Of a stretch of DNA of 64,000 bases, positions 34,286 through 44,960 are shown piece after piece; the stretch's first letter is position 1; every line of letters starts with the position of its first letter. Below the pieces are notes generated by a model that was not told the DNA's origin, made no database searches, and saw nothing but the letters and a program-made list of their open reading frames with translations. The stretch spans positions 10,535,658-10,599,657 of the forward strand of contig OU015668.1 of assembly GCA_907165275.2 (NCBI GenBank), read 5' to 3'. A program made the translations under genes and the position numbers. The stretch comes from Zygaena filipendulae (Eukaryota > Arthropoda > Insecta > Lepidoptera > Zygaenidae).

Positions 34286-37200
34286 CTATAGGTTATAGCG
34301 CGCTCTGTAGTAGGTTCTGGCCAGACGCGCTGCTGCAGCGATGCCGTTCCAGGTCTCCTCGTTGATTTGCGAGATGTAGGACGGCGGCACCGTGAACTCG
34401 TAGCCCAGCCCGGGCAGCTCCAGGGTATACGAGAACGGTATACCCACCAGCTGGAACAACAAATCCACTTGTAAAACCTTCGCCTTTGAAACTGGACCAC
34501 AATAAAGTAGATGCAATTCCATTGCTTCTCAGTCGATTATAGGCTCTTTATCCTCAATGAAGACAGACGATTGCTTTAAAACGATTACCTTAGCAACAAG
34601 GCCGCCTTTTTCTCAGTACTTTCTTCTTGTTTCTCGTATTTATGTTTTTTTGAGGTAATAAAGTATATTTTAACTAGCTGTCCTCCGCGGTTTCACCCGC
34701 TGTGATTTCAAAGTTCCCATGGGAATTCCAGAATAAACTATATATTGGTGAAAATCGCATGAAAATCCGTTCAGTAGTTTTTGAGGTTATCACAGACAGT
34801 GGAAACGACTTCATTTTATACTTTGTAAATATGAATTGATAATTATATAACTAGGTACTTAAAAGAAAGAAAATCTTAATAAATAGTACGTTCATAACTT
34901 TTGTAAGAAGTTTATTATAAAATGCGCGTCTACCTATTTCATGTCACAATCATTTGCAATCGAGTTCGTTGTGAAACAGATAAGGTATCGTCGATAGTAA
35001 GAAAAGTATGTAGTACAAGTAGATATAATATGTAATATAGACTACATAATATCTTAATCGATATATAATAGATAGTTGACACAAGTAAATTTGGTGCGAT
35101 TAAAGTAAGAAAGAAGGAAAAGAAAGAAATAAAGACACGACACAGTTACAGAGAGTTTATACTTACCAGTAGAATCTTGGGCTTGAGTATAAAGCACAAA
35201 ACGAGAATTACCTGGCCATAATCTCTCGCGGTACCCGAGGAGCCGTACAGCACTCCAGCGCTGTTCCCCACAACGTAGTAAAGCGCTTCAGGCAGCTTCA
35301 AAACATCAAACGCCGCTCCCATAGTAGCCCCCACGTGGTGCACCTGCGCTGCGTTATCAGGCAGACTGCCGTCCCCGTACGCAAACAGCACCAGGTTCCC
35401 GTAGCTGTGGATGTTCAGGTATATCTGTATGCGGTCCAGGTGTTCAAACATTATGTCCCTGATATAAGAAGTTTCCACTTCGGAGAACGCTTCGGTTCCC
35501 GGATAGACGAGGCTGCAAGGGTCGTTAGAGACACCCAGGTTGCCGAAGTTCGAGTCGAAGTTGCGATTGGCGTCGACTCCCACGCAGACGGAACTTACGT
35601 TCAGGTTAATAGAGCGCGTCTGGCGCCAAAGACGTTCCTGAAACAGAATTGAGCGTGATAATTCGACAAAAAACAGCTGTAATTTGTATTCAAATTCAAA
35701 TTAAACGTTCACAATGTAAACTTATTAACTGCATATAGCTGGAGCCTCCTTTTAGGCATAAAAATACCTGCGCCAGGAGACTCCGCTCCTCATTGCTACA
35801 TACAAAAGATGAAATATAACGAAATACACAATCCGAAAGTTTCATAATTTTCCCCTATTTGGGTCCACTCTATACAAAACTTACATTAGTGTGTGTGTAT
35901 TCGTATCCATCAGGGTTGACGATCGGCAGCACGATCCAGTCTAACTCGTTCAGCAGGTCCCGGTCCTGGTCTCTCAGTTCCTCGACCAACCGGTGCACGG
36001 AGTAGAGCGCCACGGGCGTGGTCACCCACTCGCGCGCGTGTATCATCGCGTCCATGAAGAACACGGGCTTACTGCTGTCGGTGAAGTTTGATGTTGATAT
36101 CTGGGGATTGACGAAAAAAAGAAAAGTCCAACAGACGTCGGGGATCAATTGATTCATTAGTTGGGACCCTCATCCAGCTGGAGGCTCGTGAGCTACTTGT
36201 ATCCAACGTACCATACGAGTGAAAACAGAACTGCGTACAAGCTTTGGAGCTATTAAAGCTACGTATTTATCTCTTCAGCTCAAAGATCGAGAATCGTGAA
36301 TTTACGATATACCTGTAGGACTTTACAATATTTAAAACGATATGTTTCTCGATTACAATGTGAGTTTACCTTTAAATATTTAATATCTCTTCCCTCGTAG
36401 CTGGGCCCAGCGTTCACCAGCGTCACAATATCGGGGTAATTTTGAGCAATGCTCTCGATGTACGCATCCACCTGTTGGAAGTTAGGGCGAGGAAACAAAA
36501 TTAGGAAAATAATCAAGAACAGAGTTTCTACTGGCTTAATTTTTTTTGCCTTTTCCTGTAGGCAATTAGTACCTAATGGTGATTTAAAAGAAATAAAGAG
36601 ATTAAAATACTGAATGCTATAAATATTGCTTTGAAATGTTAAGAATTGGGTCACAATTCATATAGCTACCTCAGCATACCGTGGGTAGTCTTCGAACGGT
36701 ATCAGTCTTCCGCTCCTACTCTTCTTCCACTCTGATATTTGCTCGTCGTGCTTCTCTAGAACTCTGAAATAAAATAAATAGCATCTAAGACATCTGCAAG
36801 AAAGTCGCCACAGTCATGAATTCGTAAGTAAATTAAATTGACCTTACCGCCGCACTCAGAGTCGACTTTAATGATTACTTAGTTAAGTATAGATTTTCAA
36901 AACAAAACTGCCGCAATCAGAGACATTCAGTATATTAATGTTAATTGGCATTTAATAAGATGTAACTTCATTAGTTGAATGCCAATTAACATTAATTTAT
37001 TAAACTTGTCTGCTTGCGGCAGTTTTGTTTTGAAAATCTATACTTAACTAAGTAATCATTAAAGTCGACTCTGAGTGCGGCCGAATCTCTAATTTCAAAA
37101 TTGTATTTCTTTATAATTGACAGCCTTTTAATGGAAATGACATTTGTTTATTATGTCGGTCGACACGCGATAACAGCGTCCTTCACTTTCAGCGCTCTTT

Positions 37201-37805
37201 TTCGTACCTCTGTTTCACGTTGTTAATTTTATTATTGGGTTTAAAAAATCAATGAGAAGTTGTATATCGTTACTCACTCCATAACATTTCCGATGTGTAC
37301 GTAATGCTTAATTGCATTCTCGTCAAGTTTCTCGAGAAATACGTTCACAGCCTCTGCAGGAGCCATGACGTAAGCATCCCTCGCTCCAGGGACTCCATGC
37401 TGCCATATGTCCAGGTTTAGAGAGTGCTCTAATTGGTGGAGAAGCTTCAAGTCTTCCCTATCACGGATCTCCACACCGTGAACTGTATAACTGGAAGAAT
37501 AAGACCATTTCTTTAAAGTAAAACTTCTTTGGGCACTCGAAGTGTGCGTATGAGTTCGTATTTTATAACGATAGATATTATATGTACATATAAATAATAT
37601 TAAACTGTTGTGGGAAAACATCACGGTTTCTCTGATTGATTTCAAATTCTATAAGATCGTCTAAATATAATATTAATTTTGGTGCCACCGTATGTTTATA
37701 ACATTTCCTTAATGCTAACCCTTTATAAACGTCATGTTTTCCTGCATTAACTATTCCTATTAGTATTAAACTAAATGCTAAATATACACAACTCCTAGCC
37801 ACCAT
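34286..37805 (-). CDS. Zinc carboxypeptidase, digestive M14A type (copy B), basic residue at the specificity site
   Basis: Seven exons, high to low: 37720-37805, 37278-37490, 36670-36763, 36370-36471, 35885-36100, 35212-35637, 34286-34450; the same lengths as copy A; 433 residues ending YRARYNL. All introns are GT-AG; the intron 1 donor (GG|GTTAGC) is weak. Signal peptide 1-21 (MVARSCVYLAFSLILIGIVNA), propeptide to about residue 115, catalytic domain after it. H186, E189, H314, R242, N261-R262, Y316, Y368, E390 and C255-C278 are all present. The residue at bovine position 255 is Arg375 (SSGTARDYG), which should favour acidic C-terminal side chains, as reported for human CPO and a Helicoverpa digestive enzyme. 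It is secreted and zymogenic. It lies about 2.5 kb upstream of copy A, same strand, from a tandem duplication. A 237-bp MITE sits in intron 2. Confidence 0.93.
34674..34830 (-). repeat. Helitron-like element in intron 6 side of carboxypeptidase B locus (3' spacer/intron)
   Basis: AACTAGCTGTCCTCCGCGGTTTCACCCGCTG, AAAATCGCATGAAAATCCGTTC, GTAGTTTTTGAGGTTATC, ending near TTTTATACTTTG. It lies within the 761-bp intron between exons 6 and 7. Confidence 0.6.
36847..37083. repeat. 237-bp foldback MITE, copy 3, in intron 2 of carboxypeptidase B
   Basis: CCGCCGCACTCAGAGTCGAC to GTCGACTCTGAGTGCGGCCG; exactly 237 bp again. The left flank is TTA, the right AAT, so a clear duplication is not visible here. 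Absent from the matching 108-bp intron of copy A. Confidence 0.85.
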
Positions 37806-37929
37806 CTTCGCTTGCGATATTTTAACTAATTCAATAAATTATGTGTCCACCGTTCTAAGAGGCTCGATATCTAATGGCTGTTGCACACGGGTAATGTGCG
37901 CATATTGAGGCATAAGTAAATGTATGCAT

Positions 37930-37938
37930 CTTTATATA
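37930..37938 (-). promoter_or_regulatory. TATA box of carboxypeptidase B
   Basis: On the minus strand CGTATATAAAGATGC gives TATATAAAG about 125 bases upstream of the ATG. A start about 30 bases on would leave a leader near 95 bases. Copy A has a weaker CATAAATAAAAC at a similar distance (31857-31868). Confidence 0.55.
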
Positions 37939-38444
37939 CGTATAAAAACCATGTAGGTAAGGATGTCACAGGCGGGCACTACCATGGTGATAGGACAATT
38001 CCTCGTGTCCGGCTGGCTAGCTACCACCATGTTGAAAATCTGTCGCGAAGCATTTAACTGTATGTTCCAACAGCCTCACTTGTAAGTCAGTTCCCATTCC
38101 ACGCTATTGGTGTGTTCACAATCTTCGACCACACCATCAGGTAAGCTGTTCTCAAACTTCTAGTCGGTTTACAATTAAAAAAAGTGGATGGGTTCAGCGA
38201 TAATGATCGAATTACGTGTATTTTGATTCATAGTTAAAGCAACTAATGGTTAATTTATGGGCAAAAATTGCAACAAATCTATGCAAATTTAACTAGCTGG
38301 TGAAATATATAGGTAATCTTTGAAGCTACTGAACTGATTTTAAGTTTTTCACTGGTAGAAAGCTTCAACATTGCTTAGTAACATACTTGTTATATTGCTG
38401 AATAAAAAGATGCCGAGGAAGACCCAAACTCGCAGATGGCACCA
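37939..38444. other. Upstream region of carboxypeptidase B, no gene
   Basis: No ORF or clear repeat border. Non-repetitive character suggests it could carry regulatory sequence, but no specific site is identified. Confidence 0.35.
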
Positions 38445-39055
38445 TCTACACTAATATTACAAAGAAAAAATATATGATTTTTGTATGTTTGTTTCTAAAA
38501 ATTCTATCATTTATACAGAGCTCCAGTATTTCTGAGTGACATAGGGTAGTTTTATCCCAGAATTCCCCCGGGAACACCGATTAATTGTGTTATAAAGTTA
38601 CGAGTAATTTAAATCTTGGAATAGGACGTCTTGTCATACTGATGCAAACTACATGTGTTTGTGGGGGAGTTCCGTAATTGATGCGGTGAGACCGCAGAAT
38701 CAGCTAATGAATAAATAAGGAAACCGATGTTACTGGAACCCTCTGCTGTATTTCCACAATGCATAGATTAATCCTCAACACGCACAGATGACAATGGATA
38801 CGAATCGTTTTTCTATAGCTAGTATTAAATTATAGTAGTAAGTAGGTAGTAATAAATTCTCACTTTTTTAAATCCGAAAGTGAGTTTGTTCGTTTGTTAC
38901 GTTTTCACGCTTTGGCTAAGCAACTACCTAATCGTCATAATATTTTTTCTTGTATGTAAAATGTACCCTATGTCCTTTTGGACACATGGTAATTTTTTAT
39001 TCCTGAATTCCCGCGGGAACTCCGAAATTAATACTGGGGAAACCGCAGGGAACAG
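38445..39055 (+). repeat. Two Helitron-like elements in tandem
   Basis: First, 38445-38706: TCTACACTAATATTACAAAG to GCGGTGAGACCGCAGAATCAGCTAA. Second, about 38860-39055: AAAGTGAGTTTGTTCGTTTG to GGGGAAACCGCAGGGAACAG. Both are on the plus strand with decayed CTAG ends. Confidence 0.55.
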
Positions 39056-40972
39056 TTATAATAATTATAAAAATGCGGAAATACCAGCTCCGTGTACAAG
39101 AGCCTTTAGGTGTAACTGGTTTATCGTTATATTTATTTATTACGTAACTACTAATACATCACTATCTGATAAATAAAAGTTAAGTGGCTATGTCGAATAA
39201 ATCGTGGACAGACAGCGATAGCGCAGCTACTGCCTGCGGGTGAAAAGCAAAAATTAACATTGTTTATACTACTTAATTGAGTGAAATTCTAGCTTTGTTT
39301 TCAAGTTTCGATTTTCTGTAAATAAATGTTTATAAGTAACAGGCATTCTACGATAAAACAGATACAGTATCGAATTTAATAGGTATGACGGTTTTTGTGT
39401 GGAACTTATTGTAAGGTTTTATTTTATATGGAATTGAATTTTAACAAAATTTAATACAGTCAATGAACATGTTTACTTATATATTTGAAAATAAAACTCC
39501 TGATTATTAGTAGTTTGCGATTTCTGTGGCTTTTGAGAACTTTTTTTATCATAATAATTAAATAAATATAGCCTCTTAACTACGTACATTATAGATTAAG
39601 AAACAACACGAAAGGCATTTATCATATCGTTATTATCTGATAATATTATGGATTTGGTTTGAAAAGACTATATAAATAATAGTAATGATTGTTTTTATTC
39701 AATTGAAATAAAAAATCAGGTCTGTTCTCAATTTGCACCCGCCAAACTGCATAGCAGTTAGTTGGCAGACGAATCACTCCCTTTATTTTATTTTTTAATA
39801 TAATGTACTCAACCAGCAAATTTTAAGTACAACACAGTGTATTACAATACACTAAACTACATATTTTTTTACAAAAAGGTATCTATAATGCACTTAATTA
39901 AAATCTCATACAGAAGGTTTCTACCGGAAACTTTTTCGTTCTTTTTTTTTATTGGAACGAGGCCTTAGTAACACTTTTAGTTCTTGCTTCTATTGGTCTG
40001 TCATTCAAAAATTTTGGGACTGGATATTTTCTAAAATAACCGCCCCCTTAGGCAAGTTGAAAATACATTACCGTTAACGCTATAGAAAACTAAGGAACGA
40101 ACCTTTATGTCACGTGCTCATGTCATAACGCCCGATCTAAAAGCCTGTTGTACGTGCCCACGTGACATAACGATTCCGCTCCCTAGTTTTCTAAAGCGAT
40201 ATCGATTGTAGATTGTCAACTTAGCTAAGGAGGCTGGTATATGTCAGGTTTCTTTCGGACGTCGACTTTGCCTTTGGCTTGGCTCGACATCGAAAGGGCT
40301 GCGGTTCGATGCCAGACGATGCCGTAGCGCGCCCCGCCCGCCCCGAGTTCCCGTAATTCGATTCGGACGACAAAAGGCTCTGCACTCACTAGGCTTTTTG
40401 CGTTCATTCAATCAGAACCTATAACCCAAGTCCCTCTAGCGCCCCCTAGCGCCCTCCCGCCGCTGCAATCGAGTTTCGATATTTCCACTGACACAGAACT
40501 TGAAATAAAAATATTGCTCTTTTTACATCTGTGCCATTTTTCTTTCACCGTTTCACTATAGGTTCCTATACCAATGGTTTATGTAACTAGTACATAATAT
40601 TAGTCATGTGTCCGTGGTTTGAAAAGCAATATTACAATTTATTTTTATAAATTTTTAGGACGACCAACCAAGCTTTGAAAAGAAAATTCTTATTGCATAC
40701 AAAAATAGCAGCCAATTATTATAAATATTATAGTAAAGTTGTAAATTTGGGTTTCGGAGTAATCTCTGGAACCACCGAACTGATTCCAAAAATTAACTGC
40801 AGTGTCCTTGAGTAACATAGGTTCGTCTATTTTGGACAAAGTTACAAAACTACCTATTTGGTGTTCGAATAACTTAGGTGTTTGAATAGCACTTTCATTC
40901 TGATATAATATAATGAGTATTTGTATTTTGAAATTGACGCGGGTGAATTATATAAAACACTACAGCTGTTAT
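39056..40972. other. Gene-free spacer
   Basis: AT-rich with one CpG-rich patch at 40240-40470 (GCGCGCCCCGCCCGCCCCGAG). An antisense 60-codon frame there has no splice context. No repeat borders recognised. Confidence 0.4.
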
Positions 40973-41148
40973 AGCCCGGCGGTTTCACCCGCGGTAATTT
41001 CAGTGTTCCCACGGGAATTCCAGGATAAACTATACGGTTAAACCTTCCTCTTTAATCACTATCTTTTGGTCAAAATCGCATGAAAATCCGTTCTAGTCCT
41101 TGAGTTTATCGCGAATAGAGGTCTTTGTTTTATAAAGATATTATACTT
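40973..41148 (-). repeat. Helitron-like element, AAACCTTCCTCTT subtype
   Basis: TATAGCCCGGCGGTTTCACCCGCGG, TCCCACGGGAATTCCAGGAT, AAACCTTCCTCTTTAATCAC, AAATCGCATGAAAATCCGTTC, ending TTTGTTTTATAAAGATATTA. Confidence 0.55.
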
Positions 41149-41155
41149 TGACTGA

Positions 41156-41411
41156 GGTTATTTGTCTATTTTTTATAGAAAAATAGCCTCATATTTCACT
41201 AAAGTTTGGGAGTGGGGGTTCGTAACATCATGTGCAGGTAAAAACTGCACCTGCTTGTGACGTCACGCGACATTTCGACTCTGTTGAGTCTGTTTTGAGT
41301 ATTTCCGTTATTTTTTGCTTACGAAAAAAAAAGAAAAAATACATGTCTCATATTTTTTATGAATCTACGAAAAAACGAATCTACTAAAAATAAAAATTTA
41401 GTCAAATAGCC
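41156..41411. repeat. ACGTGTCC MITE family, divergent copy
   Basis: Inverted ends AGGTTATTTGTCTATTTTTT and AAAATTTAGTCAAATAGCCT; interior TGACGTCACGCGACATTTCGACTC, TTCCGTTATTTTTTGCTTACG, ATATTTTTTATGAATCTACG. Confidence 0.6.
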
Positions 41412-42201
41412 TTATATAATACAGGCTTTCGTATCTTATTTCTCCTGATCCTTTACATTAAAGAAGCACGCCTTTTTCTCGTTATCGCAAAAAAATCCTT
41501 CAACATGTTCCCAAACATACCTATCGTAGTCGCACGACTAACTCAATACTAAACAATACTATTGAAATCACAAATTAATTTCAGGTAGGTATTCCTTCCG
41601 AGTATGCTCTCAACAGTATGCTTACCTGGATGGTTTGAAAGGTCTTTATAGGTTTTCTTTCGTTCTGTTTTGCAATCCATTACTGTGTTTCTCATTTTTA
41701 CCTTGTATGGATACTAGGTATTTTTAGAAACGATCTCTAATACAAATAAACGTGGCCCATAAACTCCGATTTCAATTACTAAACGTCATCCAATAACAAT
41801 CCAATAAAGGCAAAGCGGCGCGAGTTCCGCAGCCGAACCAATATAACGTTTAAGCACACCGTTTCGTTTCCAAATAAATGAATAAGAAAACAAGCCTGTT
41901 GTTCTAAAACAATGTAATATTCATAATTTAAAAATCAAATAACATTACGTATTGTGTCGTTGTTTTTGTTGTTTAATTTTCCGACCTTGTACCTTTGATC
42001 TCGAATAATGATACTGCAAATAAATCCGTATCTAAATTATTATTGGAAAAATCTTTTATTACACATACACAGTACAAAAACACAAAAACATTATGGATAC
42101 GTACAATGAGGTGACCTGTATTGCTAAAAGCCATTTTTTCATAGGCAACCTCCTCCGGTAGAGAGAGATGTAAAAAGAAAGGTGGTGTAGCATATTATAT
42201 A

Positions 42202-42731
42202 TGTCGGAGAATAACCATTTACTTAGTTATTTTATAATTACTGATGCTAATTACTGATCTTGTGGACGTTATCGGGGTTCAATGCAAGCACAAATCAAGA
42301 TATTCACTGTATATTATTGTTTTATTTATTTAACACAACAATCTAATAATTTACTATGATATTAATTATTAGCAAAACATTATTAAAGAATTTATATCCG
42401 AGCAGCAGGTTCGCGACACAGATCTAACTTAGCCCAACGCAACGTAATTCCCACAATAATGATCCTCCTCGATCTGACACCATCCTTCTTATAGTAACCC
42501 CTCTCCGGGCAACGTTAAGATCGCGCCTCGACCCTGCTCTAGGCTAGTCCTCTGCTCTCATTGGATATTTAAATGACGTGATACTGTAAATACAATCTCT
42601 GATTGGACGTGTATGACGTGTTACTAAATACAATACAATGATTGTTAGAAAATAATAAGATTTACATAATGGCAAAGTACTTTTGGTTATAAAATAAACA
42701 ATCAACTCGTTTCAAACTACTTCCTCCGACA
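42202..42731. repeat. Long terminal repeat, left
   Basis: TGTCGG...CCGACA, with the usual TG..CA ends extended to an 8-base inverted TGTCGGAG/CTCCGACA. Contains ATTGGATATTTAAATGACG and, later, GGTTATAAAATAAACAATC, a TATA-like stretch and AATAAA on the plus strand that hint at plus-strand transcription. Confidence 0.85.
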
Positions 42732-42879
42732 CGGCCATTCTGACGCCTCACACGTCCTCGTGTGATATTGTTTGACGAACAGTCACAGGCATCATCATCA
42801 TCTGTGAAAACAAAAACTAATTGGGTAACATAGTTCGGCCACTCCTGACAAAAAAAAGGTGGTCGTTACAACTTCGGCG

Positions 42880-44960
42880 CAATAGCTTCATCTTTCATAT
42901 AAATATTAAACACTGCCTCTGTACTATCTCTCAAGAGCTCAAACGGAACTATGGCTACATCATTCTATGCAAGAAAATTGCAGAATCCTTGCTAATTCCT
43001 TTTACATTCGAAATTGGGTATTTTCCCTCTCAATGGAAAATTGCTAAAGTTATTACGCTGTCATTCCTTCAAGTCATAGACCATGTGCATTGTGCAATTC
43101 GGTTTTCGAGGATCCCATTAGACATCACAGCACCTGACTAGAGTGACTGAACAGATTTCCCACAATCTCAACCTAGGTAACTCTGCCGGAATGTTCCTAT
43201 TAGACATTGAGAAGGCATTTGACACTGTGTGGCACGATGAGTTATTGCACAGGCTAGAAAATCCTTTTTAGTCTTGTAAAACTTATTCAGTCATATTTAC
43301 AGGATCGCCTTTTTTTCAGTTAATGTCGGCACACATTCCTTAACCCTTTAGGGCCCTATCTTTTTCTCCTGTACATAAATGACATACCTAAACAACCTCA
43401 TACACAACTCACAGGTTTCGCAGGCGACACAGCTTTATTTACATCATCTAAAGATATCGATCTTATTGTTCAACGTCTGCAATCAGTGGTCTCGAACCTA
43501 TCGATTTTTCGGTATTTCTACTGATATGGGCTCTGTTCTACTGAAATATCGAAATATTACGATTTTTCTGCGATTTCAGAGTATACATGAGAATTCTCCA
43601 GATTTTCCTACCGATTTTATACTTTTAAGTTGGCAACTCCTTTCATTTATTTTTATATCGAAGCTTGTAAACAAATAACCACGTGGTTACCATTGAAAAA
43701 ATAAACCAATAAAAGGTTTAGACAATATTGATCCAAAAAAAAAATGTTAAAATTGGCAAAACTGCTTCGATAGTTCTTATGAGTAGGCTCTTTCCCATTT
43801 AGAGCAATGATTTCCAGGAAATTGATACAAAGTGGCGCATTTTAAGAAATTGTGAACAAATCAAAACATTTCCTGATGTAAAACTATTCTGGAATGAAGT
43901 AAGTTTACTAAAGCGTGGCGATGAAACTCAAATGTTTCCTTTGTGTTGTCTAATTTCATCCTTAATATTTTATCATTTCCCCATTCACGAATGCATATTT
44001 TCACATATAAATCTTTTGAAAACAAGACAGCAAAATAGGCTGTCTACTGAATCAATCACTGATCTATTACATGCAAAACGACTCTTTAATACAGCTAATT
44101 GTTATGATTTTGAAATTAATTCGAAGATGACCGCGGCTATGGTCAAAGAATATTGGTTTAAAAAAAAAAAATTATACTTAAGTATGATTGTCTTAAGTTG
44201 TCTGTAAGTTTATTTTTTCTTTTTTTTTTTTTTTCAATAAATAAATGAATTTGATTGAATATTGTATTTAATTTTCAAATACCGATTTTGGGTACAAATA
44301 CTTATATCGATTTTAGCTGGCAACTCTACTGATCTCGCTCTATGACGTTCGAGGTCACTGTCAGCAATTGTTCCTTGAATGATTGTATTCTTACTTAAAA
44401 AAATGGAAACTAAAACTTAATACTGCAAAAACAGAGGAATGCGTTTGTAACCCAAATTGCAACTTAAAACCGATAGATTACTCATTCCATGGAAGACAAA
44501 CGTCAAATACCTACCTTGATCTCTTGATCTCATTATGGACAGCAAACTTATTGGAATAACCTCCCTGACATTCTACGCCTAAGAGGTATTAGAACAATCA
44601 ACGCATTGAGTTCTGTACTTAACAGATGTGCCAATCTTTTTTCTGCCACGAAATTAAAAATCTACTCAACACTTGTCCGGCCGCATATTAAACTACTAGT
44701 AGTACCTACATAACAAAGCCTTAAAAAAATTGCTTACAACACTCCGTTTGGAACCAACTTACAACATAATTCTATTAAATTTCCACTAATCAAAGATTTT
44801 ATTTTAAAACTATCGCACAAATTTTTAAAACTCACATCACTTAAACCCTCTAGTCTTCGCGCTTGGTCGTATCATTAAATAATTTACCGTATAAAAATAA
44901 ATATCATCAATATCGTCTTCCACATCACTATTTCTTTGACGAATTTCAATAACATTGGAT
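42880..44960 (+). pseudogene. Decayed jockey-like LINE reverse transcriptase, split by a hAT element
   Basis: In changing frames the plus strand reads RT blocks in order: GYFPSQWKIAKVIT (about 43014), QFGFR (43095), LLDIEKAFDTVWHDELLHRL (43200), then INDIP and FAGDTALFT in place of the catalytic FADD (43375-43440). After the hAT insertion come WKLKLNTAKTEECV (44402) and a C-terminal ALSSVLNRCANLFSATKLKI.STLVRPHI. Stops, frameshifts and the FADD to FAGD change show it is inactive. Endonuclease and 5' portion are missing. Confidence 0.75.
43484..44360 (+). mobile_element. Internally deleted hAT transposon (877 bp)
   Basis: Ends CAGTGGTCTCGAAC and GTTCGAGGTCACTG are inverted with two mismatches. 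Flanking 8-mers TCTGCAAT (43476-43483) and TCAGCAAT (44361-44368) match at seven of eight positions, as expected for an 8-bp hAT duplication. A plus-strand frame at 43788-44207 encodes the C-terminal dimerisation region (WRIL.NC ... FWNEV ... FPLCCLISSLI ... CIFSHINLLKTRQQNRLS), with the N-terminal catalytic part gone. Inserted in the LINE: joining the flanks restores the LINE frame (RLQ to YLKKWKLKLN, one internal stop). Confidence 0.85.
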
